Below are positions 1-12,418 of a DNA stretch of 64,000 bases, piece by piece. How positions within the stretch are numbered: position 1 is the stretch's first letter; each line of letters begins with the position of its first letter. Location of the stretch: the NCBI GenBank assembly GCA_037951165.1, contig JBBDHG010000135.1, positions 1-64,000 of the forward strand, read 5' to 3'. A program made the position numbers and the translations under genes. A model generated the notes under the pieces. That model was not told where the DNA came from, ran no database searches, and saw nothing but the letters and a program-made list of their open reading frames with translations. This DNA comes from Lophius americanus (Eukaryota; Chordata; Actinopteri; Lophiiformes; Lophiidae).

Positions 1-2154
1 GTGTACGCCACTTTTAACGCAATCCGTTGGATTTATAGAAAGCAAACTTAATAGGAGAATGTGCAGTCCCCCGTGTAAACTCTGACCCATGCATATGCTC
101 AGATATTGGAGAAATTGGGAAAACTACCACTCAGATGGCAAGAGGATGAAACAAGAACTGGGAAATTCAATCAAACAACAGATCAAATCAAATAAGTATC
201 TGATTGATTTTTTTCTGTAAAATAGTTAAAGACATATCTTTCACTGCAAACAAACCTTTAAATACTTCTCTATCGTATCGAAAAAATATTTATATGTTGT
301 TGAAATTCATAAATAAAACAATGAACTAGTAGAATCAATGCTAGCGATGAAGATGTTTCCCGATGCCTTTGTGGGGTGGATATGACCCCAGTTTATCATC
401 TTATATCATGTTTTATAAATTGTCTTTTGGTATTAATATCATTATTAGTGGTATCAAACTGCTTGAAATGACACAGGTTAATTATGCACAGTAGCTGATT
501 TGGCAGTGTTGGACAATGTGGTCAATGGAAGAAGCAACTCCTCTGTTATTTTGTTTATTACTGTTTCCCCTTTTCATGTGCAAAAGAGCAACTGTCAGGC
601 TGCTGTCCGAGGCTGGGGGGACACCTCGTTCCTCTGCATCACTACTGACCCCACTGGAATACGCAGCAACAAGAAATACAAATGGCAAGGTGAATAAAGT
701 GATTTAGTAAATAACGTTCTAGTTTTAGTACATTTCTGTATTTGTGTTTTCCTTCAACAGAACTTGAACAGAAGACATAAGAAATGTAACTGTCATTATA
801 TAGCTAGAACACAACAAAATTAGGAGTTCCGTTCCAGGTTGGCCAATTAAAAAACAGAGGTTAAAGGACACAAACAGGATAAAAAGAAAAAAAACTACCC
901 CGGGATAAAAAACTACCAATAAAGACGACGCTACAATAAGTGTACTACGAATACACTTCAGTGGAGGTAGCTTAGTTGCTCTTGGTTTTAGCCTATTACA
1001 CTTTAACAGCTTATTGCACCAGAATGACTGTATCACACTTAAAATATAGAAATAAGTGTTAAAACAGTTGCAAAAGAATGCATTATTGCAGGGAACGATA
1101 TTGTCCACAGGTTATTTTTTGTAGGTGTTTAATGATCTTATGGCCCATGGAAGGAAACTGAATTTGAGTTTGGGATTATGGGTTTTGATGGAACTGTAGA
1201 GCAAGAGGACAAGATGTCAAACAGGTGAAGGGCAGTGTGAGTCTTCTAGTGTGGGTCTTTGGTTTACACTTATTTAAACTAGAGAAATACCAAATACCAA
1301 ATACATAATACAAAGAAATACCAAATATGTAGTTTTCCCGTGCTTCACACACATCATCTGTGTCCCCCTCCATCCGTTACTCCACTCAAGAGGGATTCTG
1401 CAAAACCCCCCACTAATTTCTCATTAAGAAAAAAAATGGGCCCCGCCTTAGGCTCAGACGCTTTCTGTGTGGCACAGTTTGCTGGTTGTTTTTTTCCCCA
1501 AGTCGGCCGACTTCTTTCTTTTAATATCAGCCAAAGTCTGACGTCGATGCGACAGAAATATTTAAAGGTTTGACGTTTAGGGAAATTTGGAGGGTAAAGA
1601 GGAAAAATGTCAACTTGTCAGTCCAACCATTTGAGGCAGCAGCTAGACTGCATCTCGAGCATCTCTCAGACCTACATGCCGTTTCAAACAAGCACAGTCT
1701 GTCCTCCAAACAGCACCTTTGTCCTGGACATCATCAATCAGTAGTCATTAATATCAATGAAAGGAGTTGCACTGGCTTGTTATAGACAACGGTGGGAATT
1801 GCATGAAGTCCCCATATGCTCTGCAACATTTTGAGTGTAGTGATTTATAAAGGGAAATTAGTGTAGGACCTGCATGCACAAAGTTTTATAAATTCATCCT
1901 ATGTTGTGTCCGTACGCCACCTTGTGGCGCAAATCCTATGCACAGTTTCAGAAATGAGGCCCTGGAGAGTCCTGAAAATATTTTTTCTGTACATGACAAT
2001 GGATTAAAGAAATCTGTAGCTAATATCAATGTGGAAAAATCCATCTTCTCAAGGTGAGGCCAGAGAACATTCTTTGATATAAACACTATCAAGCCCAGAG
2101 AGTATAGTCCAACACTGCTTTGGAATAATTTCTACCATGTATCCTACCCAATGA
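1..2154. other. Intergenic, no gene seen
   Basis: Short scattered reading frames without splice context or recognisable domains. Composition is ordinary AT-rich. Confidence 0.5.
1915..1930. promoter_or_regulatory. Palindromic CTCF-like motif
   Basis: CGCCACCTTGTGGCGC is a near palindrome, and its minus-strand reading resembles the CTCF core. Motif match only. Confidence 0.2.
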
Positions 2155-2232
2155 AAGGTGCTGTTATGAGATTATCAATGTAATTCTGACTTCACCTGTC
2201 AGTGGTTACAACTTTATGACTGATAGGTGCAC
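2155..2232 (-). mobile_element. Terminal fragment of Tc1-like family A
   Basis: The stretch with cacctgtcagtggttac and tatgactgataggtgcaca matches the end of the same family seen near 15.7, 20.1 and 30.2-30.6 kb. Only the terminus is kept. Confidence 0.5.
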
Positions 2233-3904
2233 ACCGCTGCTGCATATTCTTTGCAGTTATATTGTCTCTCCTCTTGTATCCACTTTAACTCATTCTCACA
2301 GAAAACGTTATGTTTGTATTTCAGTTGACTTTTGATTTCTTTCTCGGACCACATTGGTATTTATTCCACCTCCACATATACTATCATGGCTTATTTCTAA
2401 CTTTGTTGGCTTTTCTTCTGCTTTTAGTTTATTAGTGACAATAGCCTGCTATAAGCTCCTGTAATGAAAATGCCCTTACATGTTTTAGGTGTAGCAAAAA
2501 CACAATAAAAACACACTAAAGAAGCAACAACACTAAAGCTTCTTTCTTACATGTCTGCCCATAAGCAAAAATGCAAACATTGTAACACATGAAGGCCTTA
2601 TCCAGCAGACTCTTCCCAAGGCACTGCGACACTAGATCCTGACCTATTCACAAACCTTTTTAAGACCCGTTTTTAAGAATCCAACATAAGGGCTATTCAA
2701 AATAACTACAAAGGCATTGTTGCAATACAAAAATAGTGGTCTGTGGCTCTTTGTGCACAGACCTGACCTACTCTTCTGTCTGTTACGACAAGACTCACAG
2801 CTCAGAGTAGACATGACGGCCAGTTAGTTCAGATTAAATATCTCTGACACACGCTGATAAGCTATTTATACCTCTCGCATATGTTTGGTTCTAACTCTAC
2901 TACAATATGCATGACCAAAGAACCAATATGAGAGTGAACAAGCCGGTATCTGTTCATCTGTACCCTTGAACACCCACTTTCTTCGAGTCCATAAAAAAAC
3001 TGTATATCAGGAAAAGTTCCATCAAGTTTCAAAAGTTAGTCACCATGCTTTGAAGTCACACTCTGCTGAAACCAGAATGCAAATCAAGTGGAGGACAAAA
3101 CATAAAAGTACTAACCAGCACCCTTCTGTGATTCATCCATTGACCCGAAGCAGTAGTCAAAGGCGAAAACCGTAAGAGAACACAGAGAAAACGATAATTC
3201 ATTTTAAAGTCAATCCAGCAAATGCATGTACACCAGGCAGAGAGAGCCCTAACCACTGCAAAAGGGCAATGTGTGACTTAAAAACAATATATTAAACACT
3301 TATACATTATAATAAGAAGTTAAGTCATTCCTGACCTTTGGTTGAATCTAGTGGGGAAAAAAGAACGACTTAATAAAATAAATGGTGATAAAATACACAG
3401 AATATGTTGACAAAGATGAAATCCATTTTTAGACGCCTTATCGCAGGTGTGTGGTAATAAGAGGACACCAAAGGCCTGTGATGAGGTAACAAGTTAAGAT
3501 TTACTGTATATATGAAAAGCTTGTTCAACTCTACCAAAACTGGGAGCATAATTTTCTTTAATTTTGGTCTAAGTAGGACACTAGCTTCAGGACTGAGGCC
3601 TTTTGGTTATTTAGTTTCACAGCATCTTGTTTAGATAAAAATGACTTTAATTCGGCAGCATTTTTCAGGTGGAACAGGTGAACATATATATCAATCAGCC
3701 ATTTACATTGTATATATATATTGTGTGATAGCTTACACAACCGTAAAGGGGCACAAGACAGTGTACTTCCAGTGCCGGTCCCAATCTTGGAAAATGGTGA
3801 GAGTTGTGTCAGGAAGGCCATCCCATGTTAAACTATGCCAAATCAATATGAGGAACACAAAACTGATTTCCAAACCAAATAGGTCCGAGCCAAGGTTAAA
3901 AACA
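2233..3904. other. Intergenic, no gene seen
   Basis: No domain, exon or clear repeat recognised. All open frames are short and interrupted. Confidence 0.5.
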
Positions 3905-5333
3905 TCCGCCACTGGCAAGAAAAAGAAGTTTGAGGGGCGGAAGACGTACCAGGAAACAGCGAGAGGTGATGAAAGGCAGCATTGTAGGGGTTAGATTGGG
4001 AACTTTTAATATTGGCACAATGACAGAAAAAGGTAGAGAGCTAGATTATACGATGGAGAGAAGGAAGGTCTGTGTCCAAGAGCGCAGGTGGAAAGGCAGC
4101 AAGGCTAGAATTGGAGAAGGGTAAAAACTGTTTTATTATGGTGTAGATGAAAGGAGAAATGAGGTAGAGGTGATTCTGAAGGAGTATGTGAAGAGTGTTC
4201 TAGAGGTGAAGAGTGTCGGACAGAGTGATGACTATGCAGATAGAAATTGGAGAGGTGATGATGAATGTTGTCAAAGCTTATGCCCGACAAATTACTTGAG
4301 TTGGAAAAGAAGGAGAATTTCTGGGTGAGTTGGATGAAGTGCTGGAGAGTATTCCCAGGGATGAGAGTGGTGATTGAAACAGACTTCAACGGTCGTGTCG
4401 GTGAACGGAACAAAGGAGATGATGAGGTGGTGTGCAGTTATGGTGTTAAGGACATCAACATGGAGGGTCAGATTGTGGTGGAATTTGCAAAAAGAAAGGA
4501 AAAGGCTCTGGTGAATTATCTATTTCAAGAAAAGGGAGGAGCACAAGGTGGCATATAAGAGCGGAGGTAGTCGCACTCGGGTAGACTACATCCTATACAA
4601 AAGATGCAATCTGAAAGAGATTGGAGCCAACAAGGTCATAGGATGAGAAGATAGCCAGACAGCAGAGAATGGTAACATGTAGGATGACTCTGTTGGTACA
4701 AAAGAGGGAAAATGCAAAGGTAGAGGACCAAATGTAGGAAGTTGAGGAGGGAAGCCTGCTGTTTGAATTTCAGCAAGGAGTTTAGATAGGCTCTGGGTGG
4801 TCGATAAGATTCACCGGAAGACAGGGCAACTAAAGCAAATGTGATAAGGGCGACAGGTAGGAAGGTGCTTAGTGTTCCATCTAGGCATAGGAAAGAAAAT
4901 AAGGAGACTTGGTGGTAGAATGAGGAGGCTGGGTTCAAGGTGGAGTTTGGACTGCATCAAGGTACGGTTCGGAGTGGAGAGAACCTCAAAATCAGTTTAT
5001 GAAAGGGAGGCAGTAGAAATCAAGAAGGTGCAGGAGTTTAAGTACTTGGGGTCAACTGTTCAGAGCAACAGGGATTGTGGAAAAGAGGAAAAGAAGGGAG
5101 TGCAGGCAGTGTGGCGGGATAGTGGTTATATAGGTACAAGGTTACTGGAAATGGATTTGACAGGCAGGAGAAAAAGGGGAAGACCTAAGAGGAGGTCTCT
5201 GGATGTAGTGAGAGAGGACATGCAGTTGGTTGTTGTAACAAAGGAAGATGCAGAGGACAGGGCAAGATGTTAACAGTTTCTCCGCTGTTGCGACCACTAG
5301 AGGGAACAGTCCGAAGAAGAAGAAAAAGAAGGC
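3905..5333 (+). mobile_element. RTE-type LINE, internally deleted
   Basis: From about 3930 the translation, with frameshifts, resembles the RTE endonuclease: VRLGTFNIGTMTEKGREL, WKGSKAR, a later VVIETDFNGRVGE block and SGGSRTRVDYIL around 4560-4600. The reverse transcriptase core is missing. From about 4900 the RTE C-terminus returns (SVYEREAVEIKKVQEFKYLG, GRRKRGRPKRR). The 3' end is the typical gcgaccactagagggaacag followed by a gaagaag tail at 5291-5333. It cannot move by itself. Confidence 0.8.
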
Positions 5334-5339
5334 AGTACA

Positions 5340-5600
5340 AATTGTGCTGCTGAAAAATGTCACTGCCATTAAGGAATACTATTTCCATGAAGGGCTGAAC
5401 TTGGTCTGGTCCAAACGAATGGCAGGATCCAAGGTTTCCTAGCAAACAATTGCCCAAAGCATCACAGTGTCTCCCCAGATTGCCTCCTTCCCATACTGCT
5501 TCCTGGTACCATCCTTTCCCCAGGTAAGTGACGCATATGCACCTGGCCATCCACATGATGTAAGAGAAAACGTGATTCTTCAGACCAGGCCGTATTCATT
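5340..5600 (-). mobile_element. Tc1-like transposase fragment (family A)
   Basis: Minus-strand reading gives PFMEIVFLNGSDIFQQHN, matching the Tc1 segment around the second catalytic Asp (normally FQQDN; here His replaces the Asp). Upstream is a degenerate version of the preceding Trp-Glu-Thr-Leu-Gly block. It abuts the RTE tail directly. Inactive. Confidence 0.7.
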
Positions 5601-5619
5601 CAATATTAAAGCGATAAGC

Positions 5620-6490
5620 AATTCCAGACACATCTTCAGATAGTCATTTGAATTCAATAAATTTAGATTCATTAACGATACGTCAATGAAGCATTTAGAA
5701 TAACTATTCCAGTTATCTGCAATGTTAAAATGGTTATATCTGCTATGGTATAATCATTCAAACTTAAGTCATACTATGGTTAACCTATCTCCAGGATATC
5801 ACCTTTGAAGTATAATACCATACATTTCTCCATACACTCAGCCAACACTTACGCAGACATATTCATTTTCGGTTTACAGAAAAGGGACTGCAATGAAATA
5901 AGGCCTCCCTATATGGGACACGGCTGATACATGAAAGAAAATATTAAGTCCTTGAAACCTGTCAGACGGTGCTGCTGACTAATTAGAAATCCTGCGTAAA
6001 ACTGCAGGTATTATATAGTATATAAGTTTTATTATTCTCCAATATCAGGAGGGGTGCCTACATGAGCAATGTAAATCATATTAATAAAGTAAATAATAAT
6101 AATAATAATAATACATTTAATTTATAATATAATTGGTACCCTGACTGACAGCAAGGATTGTTTATTATACTCATAGACTTGAAGGTAAATCTTGACAATC
6201 ATCTCCTTAGATCTTGGTTAGACAACCTGAGCAGGGCTGGGCTGAAACAGACACACCCTTTGTAAAGAGAGTAATGGTATTGGGAGGACACATGAGGAGG
6301 CGTAACTGAAGAAGTTAGATTGGAGCTTCTGTCTGACAACTGTCCACCAACCAGACTAGCTGTTTAATGTCTGTTCAGCTCTCCTGGTTGTGAACCTGAG
6401 GAAATATTATTTGTGGAACTTTAACCCACAACTGCATTGAACCAAATTCTAGTTAGTGGTTATTCATTGTTGCCATCTACATCGGGCGAC
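5620..6490. other. Intergenic stretch with an L2-like tail
   Basis: No coding signal. At 6091-6130 an (AAT)n run followed by acatttaatttataat resembles the reverse complement of the L2 3' end at 10.7 kb. Confidence 0.4.
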
Positions 6491-6491
6491 T

Positions 6492-6518
6492 GCAATTTTT
6501 ACAATAGACAAAAATTGC
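6492..6518. repeat. Small perfect hairpin, 9-bp arms
   Basis: gcaattttt (6492-6500) and aaaaattgc (6510-6518) are perfect inverted copies. They lie 13 bp before a larger hairpin. Confidence 0.8.
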
Positions 6519-6531
6519 AAAAGTCTTGTAT

Positions 6532-6577
6532 AGAAGTTATCATTCTATACAAGTCATTGTATAGAATGATAACTTCT
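6532..6577. repeat. Perfect 21-bp-arm palindrome with 4-nt loop
   Basis: Arms 6532-6552 and 6557-6577 are exact reverse complements around gtca. It stands at the left edge of the AAGTC-type array and can form a strong cruciform or RNA hairpin. Confidence 0.95.
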
Positions 6578-7560
6578 GTGTGAAGACCCAAGTCAAGATA
6601 AGTATTCCAAAAGGTCTCCATTGAAAACAGAAAGCCCCCACTCAAACCAACAAATTGAAATCCAACTTCCAAGGCAAAACCAACCAGGAACATGGCAAGA
6701 CCCAGTGAAGAGCAATAAGTTATCAGGCGAGTCCATAGCCAAGATAAAAATCTAGTCTGATTGCTAGTACAAAGTCAAGTCCAAAGTCAAGAACAACGAG
6801 TGCAGAGTCATGTCCCATGTCAAAAAGCCATGTCCAGAGTAAAACACAAATTCAAGAAAAAGAAGTCCAAGGTCAAGTCCAATAAATCTCTCGTGAGACA
6901 GGCAATTCCCAAGTCCAGACCAATAAGTACCAATTTAAGTCTGACAAGCTCAGGATTAAATCCAAAGTCAAGGTTTGTAAGTCAAGAGTCATAGCCAAAC
7001 TCAATGCAAACAAGTCCCAAGTCAATACTAACAAGTGACCAGGCAAGTCAAGAAGAAAGATAATGGTCAAGTCTAACTACAAGTCCAGGGTTGAGTCCCA
7101 AGTCAATTAAAATTGACAAGTCTAGAATCAAGCCACTAGTCAAGCATGACAAGTTCCATCCTGAATCAACAATGACATGTCCAGAGTCATACCCCGAGTG
7201 AAGAAAAACAAGTTCATTTTCAAGGCTTCAGGGAAGACAAACAAGTACCAAAGTCTCAGTCAAGACCAACAAATCCAAAGTCTCTTGAAATGACCAACAA
7301 GTCTCAGATCAAGAAACATAAATACCAAACAAAGAGTGATAAGCTCAGTCAAGACCAAAGTCAAGGCAAACAAGTCCTCGGTCGAGACTTTCAAGTCCAG
7401 AATCAAGTCCAAAGTCAAATATGACAAGTCAAGAGTTAAGTCCCAGTCCTGCAGTTAATATATAGTCTCCCGAGTAAAAGATTAACAAGTAATTTAAATG
7501 TCCCTCACCAGAATGCCTATATTCATTATGTCAAGCTTAATCTTAAGTCCCCAAACTCAT
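6578..7560. repeat. Degenerate AAGTC/CCAAGTC-type tandem array, ~1 kb
   Basis: Dozens of near copies of AAGTC, commonly as caagtccaaagtcaag or gaccaacaagtc, recur every 10-25 bp with irregular spacing. Purine content on the plus strand is high. The 77-residue open frame inside (Lys, Ser, Gln-rich) follows from the repeat and is not taken as a gene. An old minisatellite is the best reading. Confidence 0.75.
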
Positions 7561-8044
7561 GACTTCAGTTCATGTAGTGTGAGACAGGCGCAAATCCACA
7601 CCAAAATACTGTTTCTAGCCACACTGTTTCTAGCTTTGGACCAAAAAAACATTAACTGCACTACAAGAAAATAATAATTATAAACAATCCATATATTGCC
7701 TCAGATTTCAAAAGCAGAACGCTTACACTAAACTGATTGTAACGGGAAAAATAGTGAGTAAAATATCCTGGTTTACTGATCTCCTTTGTTCAGGTTGGTG
7801 ATGGGTGGGTGCAGAACTGTCTGGTTCCCTTCCATCTCCACCACACATTTTGTCTTTAGATGTTTTTCTGCGTTGAAATAAGTAGAAATAGAAAAAGGAG
7901 AAATGGGGCGAGTTTGAATCTAAAAGAAATATTTTTTTCCTGAAACATTTTGTTTCGAATTTAAACAGAAAAGCATCCAATGGCATTAATAACTTTCCTT
8001 ATCATTCACTGACAACTTTCATCGCAAGAGAAAAGGTGGGATAC

Positions 8045-8065
8045 TGTGTGTGTGTGTGTGTGTGT
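8045..8065. repeat. (TG)n microsatellite
   Basis: About ten TG units. Confidence 0.9.
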
Positions 8066-8225
8066 TTGCCAGTTCCTTGTGATCATAACACAACCAGCGC
8101 CACATGGAGACGCAGGAAATAGTTCAAATGATGGTGAGTCATACATAATTTGTCAACACAAATGATACAATGCAAATGTTTTTAAGGCAGAGACAGAGCT
8201 GACACTTCTTTCAACTGCAACAACT

Positions 8226-10767
8226 AAGACATGTTTTCTAATCTACCGACCCCCCAAACCAAACCCAGCCTTCATCTCTGAGATATAGAACCTTTTTTCA
8301 ACCTTTTGCACAACCTCTGCCACTATTATAGTACTTGGACATATGAACAATCATGTCGACTCCCCTGCATGTCTTTTTGCATCCAAATTTCTCCAACTAC
8401 TGGATTGTTTTAATCTCAGGCATTTGTTTATGTCCCAACCCACACCATGGGGCACACTCTGGATCTTGTCATCACTGACTCTGCTCCTCTCAGCAATCTT
8501 CTTGTGTACGATCTGGGTGTGTCCGACCACAAGGCCGTCTCCATGGAATTGTCCCTTGTGTCCCCCCTCACTAAGCCCAAACGTCAAATCTACTTCAGGA
8601 ATTAGAAACACATCAACCCAGAAACCATGACAGTCGACCTCCAGCATCTTCTTTCTGCAAACTTTGTATCAGTCAATGACTCAGTAGACTTCTACGATAA
8701 CTCCCTGAGTAGCATCCTGGATCGTCACGCCACTGTAAAAACTAGAACAGTCACCTTCTCCCGCTCAGCCCCCTGGTTCACCAGCGAGCTTCGGAAAATG
8801 AAGGCAGCTGGGCGTGTCCTTGAGCGGCGTTACAAGGCTTCAGGTCTCACTGTCCACAAACTAGCCTTTCTGGAACACCAAAAGGTCTACTCAAAGTCAC
8901 TTAGAGAGGCTCGGTCACTGTTCTACTAGAACATTATCTACACTAGTCCTGGAAATTCTAAGCAGCTGTTTTCCACCATCAATCATCTTCTAAAACCACA
9001 CACTCCCCCACTTACAGAAATGACACAAGAGCACTGTAATGATTTCATGGCTTTCTTCAAATAGAAAATTGAGTAAATCAGTGCTGTTATTTCCGGTCCT
9101 TCCACTCTACCTATCCAGTCTGCTTAATCACAGTTTGAGATCCCAGCTTCTTAAGTGCTTGCCAGAAATCTCACAGCAAAAGGTTGAGAATATCATCAGG
9201 ACAATGAAACCCTCCACCTGTGCCCTTGACCCATTTCCTACTGCCCTAGTGAAAACTATCATCTCTTCCATCAGTCCCCTGATCACCGCTGTAATAAACC
9301 AATCCCTCCAGGCCGGCTTTGTTCCATCTGCACTAAAAGCCGCCATAATCAGACCACTCCTCAAAAAACCCACTCTCCATCCAGAAGTTTTTGCAAGTTA
9401 TAGGCCCATTTCCAAACTCCCATTCCTCTCCAAAGTTCTGGAAAAAGTAGTTGCTGCCCACCTCCAGAACCACCTCAAATACAATAACCTCTTTGAAACC
9501 TTTCAGTCTGGTTTCTGTTCCGCCCACAGCACAGAAACAGCTCTGCTTAGAGTCACAAACGACCTACGGATGGCAGCAGATGCTGGTTCACCTTCCCTCC
9601 TGATTCTCCTTGATTTGTCTGCTGCCTTCGACACAGTTGACCATGGAATACTCCTACACCGCCTACAACACACCACTGGACCCACTGCCACCGCCCTAAA
9701 CTGGTTTTAAACCTACTTCACCGACAAAACAGAATAAATTTCCCTTGGAAGTTTAAGGTCCCGGACACACACCGTCACTTTTGGGGTCCCCCAGGGATCA
9801 GTCCTTGGCCCCATTCTCTTCATACTGTACATGCTCCCCCTTGTCATCATTCAATATGGACTCTCATTCCATTGCTACGCTGATCTACATAAAAACTGAC
9901 ACATGTTCCTCCGCAGTTTCTCCATCTTCATCGTCATCATCATCATCATCATCATCATCTCCCCTGTCAACTCTCCGCGCTTGTCTGGAGGAGATAAAGG
10001 TGTGGATGAAAAACAACTTTCTCCAGTTGAACAGCTCCAAAACCGAAGCTATTTTCACCAACCTCGGTGTAAGATTCGACCCTCAACTCACTTTTGAATT
10101 CCACATCAAACACATCTGCAAGATCTCCTTTCACCATCTCAGAAATATTTCCAAACTACGTTCTTCACTGACCTTGAGAGATGCTGAAAAGCGGGTCCAC
10201 GCGTTCGTCTCCTCCAGACTGGATTACTGTAACGCACTTCTCATCGGGATGCCTGATAAAAAGTCTTCAAAGACTTCAGTATGTTCAAAACAGTGCTGCA
10301 AGGATCCTGATGAGATAATCATGTCTCCAACAGGATTGATTATAAGATCTCCCTCCTCGCTCACCAGTGTATACATGGCAACACACCCCCCTACCTGAAA
10401 GAACTACTCACCCCACTGACCTCAACACGATCCCTCCGTTCTACCCACTCATACCGCCTCCTCCTGCCCCGGACTAAGCTCAGCACAAAGGGTGATCGGG
10501 CCTTCTGTTCTGCTGCCCCTCGTATGTGGAATGCCCTCCCTGACCATCTGAAGGCTCCACAGATGACTGAGACTTTTAAAAAATTACATAAAGCTTTCCT
10601 TTTTAGCAGAACCTATAACTTTTAATTAACATTGCTGCTTTTTGGTCTTATTTTTATATAATTATTGATATATTTTTTATTGATGCTTTTATCTTCTCTC
10701 ACCTTGTAGTATTTTGAGGTTTGATCCAAATGTAAAGCACGTTATAAACTAAATGTATTATTATTAT
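8226..10767 (+). mobile_element. L2-type LINE, 5'-truncated and broken
   Basis: In pieces across frames: the end of the endonuclease (TDSAPLSNLLVYDLGVSDHK near 8480-8545), a linker (residues from 8627, APWFTSELRKMKAAGRVLER), and the reverse transcriptase from 9039, with YRPISKLPFLSKVLEKVVAA and LILLDLSAAFDTVDH. Near 9870-9895 the catalytic box reads HCYAD then shifts frame instead of YADD. The C-terminal part (LRNISKLRSSLTLRDAEK, SSRLDYCNALL) follows to 10260. The 3' end gtttgatccaaatgtaaagcac then (ATT)n closes it at about 10767. Stops and frameshifts make it inactive. Confidence 0.85.
9928..9960. repeat. (TCA)n microsatellite within the L2 LINE
   Basis: A run of TCATCA units just after the broken YADD box. 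It encodes poly-Ser or poly-Ile in alternative frames. Confidence 0.85.
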
Positions 10768-10949
10768 GTCAATTATGCCCATTGTGAGATTTTTCCACTT
10801 TTACATCAGTACATCTCCAGATTTAACACCCATTGAACAACTGGACATTTAGAAACTGGACTATTTATACAGATATTTGTTCTTAGAGATTACACTACTT
10901 AATCATATTTATCTTTATTAAAATATATGTGAGCATTTCAAATTTAAAC

Positions 10950-10950
10950 T

Positions 10951-11026
<76 letters not shown>
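10950..11026. repeat. (AC)n-(AT)n microsatellite, left part
   Basis: (AC)n at about 10950-10966 then uninterrupted (AT)n to 11026, where a Tc1-like terminus begins. Confidence 0.95.
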
Positions 11027-11030
<4 letters not shown>

Positions 11031-11659
11031 TACTCAAAAAAATAAGGGTAAGACTTAAAACACACATCCCAGATCTGCATTAATGAAATATTCCAGTTGA
11101 AAATCTTTAATGATTACATAGTGTTACTTGTTGAGAACAAATAACGGAAGATCGATCGTTGGAAACCAGAATTATGGGCCCTGATGCCACCCTCAGGGAG
11201 TCTTATTTCTAACAGTTTGGGCAGAAACATGCATACCACTGGCCAACTGGAGGTCCTTCTGTAGGGCTCTGGCAGTGCTCCTCCTGTTACTCCTTCCGTA
11301 AAGGAGCAGATTGCGGTCCTGCTGCTGGGTTCCTGCCCTCCTACGACCCACTCCACCTCTCCTGGTTTACGGGCCTGTCTCCTGGCCACAGCGCGTGCGG
11401 ATGTGCCACCCCTGAGGAGCTGCACCTCCTGCTACCACTAGGGGGCAAGGGCACTGGAAAAACTCAAAGCTAGGCAAGAATCAGCCAGAAAGGATGAGGA
11501 GTGGGAACTGGTCTGTGGCCACCACCTGCAAAACCATTCCTTAATAGCGGTTGTCTAGCAAATTTTCTCAGGTGAAATTGATTCACGATCCTTATTGCTT
11601 CCTGGCTGAACAAGTTGATATCCCGGAGTCGTGATTGACATGGCGTTACACTGTGATGA

Positions 11660-11664
<5 letters not shown>
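11026..11664 (-). mobile_element. Tc1-like element, family B, internally deleted
   Basis: It starts tacactactcaaaaaaataag, the terminus shared with copies at 17.87, 35.0 and 35.1 kb. Minus-strand translation shows degenerate transposase pieces, for example RRQARKPGEVEWVVGGQEP near 11330-11390 (DNA-binding region). The right end has gttacactgtgatga, the reverse complement of the 35.1-kb copy's left end. At ~640 bp it is about half the full element. Confidence 0.75.
11435..11447 (+). promoter_or_regulatory. CTCF-like core motif inside a Tc1-like element
   Basis: CCACTAGGGGGCA fits the CTCF core well. Motif match only; occupancy unknown. Confidence 0.3.

Positions 11665-11718
<54 letters not shown>
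11663..11718. repeat. (AT)n microsatellite, right part
   Basis: AT dinucleotides resume directly after the Tc1-like element. Confidence 0.95.
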
Positions 11719-11719
<1 letters not shown>

Positions 11720-11722
<3 letters not shown>

Positions 11723-12418
11723 TATAGTGTATATATTTGTGTGGGTGTGTGTCAGGGTATTTACATGTATTTTTTTGTGTGTGTATAAATGTCTATAATA
11801 TTTTTCATTCGTAAGTATGGATGTGTATCTTTCATATTTTCTATTTAAATCTCATTTTGTCTTTCTATTGCCACTGTCACTTGCAAATACTATTTTCCTT
11901 TGACAGATTGTTGGAAAACTTAATAACAGTTGGCAACAGACTTAATTCAGAGTCAACAGGAACATGCTCTTTGGCGGGTGGTCCATTCTATATTTATGAC
12001 TATCTGAAAAATAATGAATTAGCAAATAACTAGTTACTTTGAAAAAGAATCCTCTGCCGAAGGTGACTTAACTGAGAAAAAGCATACAGTCTATCTTAAA
12101 CAGTAGGCACAACAATGAAAAACAGAAAAAAAAAACCCCGAAACGTCAGAATAAATGAAAGAAGAAGGGCAGGAGTAATTTAGTAAGTCATGATCATGCA
12201 ATCTAAAGATGCCCACATTTGGACATTTTCCAGACAGCGCGGTGTTTATTACTAATACGCACTTTTTATGTTTATTAAAAAACGCGTAAAAAAATATATT
12301 CGTCTATGTTCCCTCTCGGGCTCCGTAGGACAGTTCGGCTACGCCAGGAATATCTTTACGACAGTTACAACTCATGCAGTTCCACATTTGCCGTATTTCG
12401 ATACAATGTGGAGTTGTT
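11720..12418. other. Region upstream of elp3
   Basis: AT-rich, no coding exon. The elp3 promoter should lie here or just downstream, but no TATA or CCAAT arrangement stands out. Confidence 0.35.

Noticed and set aside
6532..6577. loxP-like recombination site
   Set aside because: The ataacttc word is shared by chance, but the arms are 21 bp with a 4-nt loop, unlike the 13-8-13 layout, and no recombinase is present.
6761..6994. Lys/Ser/Gln-rich 77-residue protein
   Set aside because: Explained by the AAGTC-type array.
6578..7560. CRISPR array
   Set aside because: The repeats are very short, degenerate and irregularly spaced, and the DNA is vertebrate nuclear sequence.
9039..9710. 223-residue host gene
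   Set aside because: It is the reverse transcriptase part of a broken L2 LINE.
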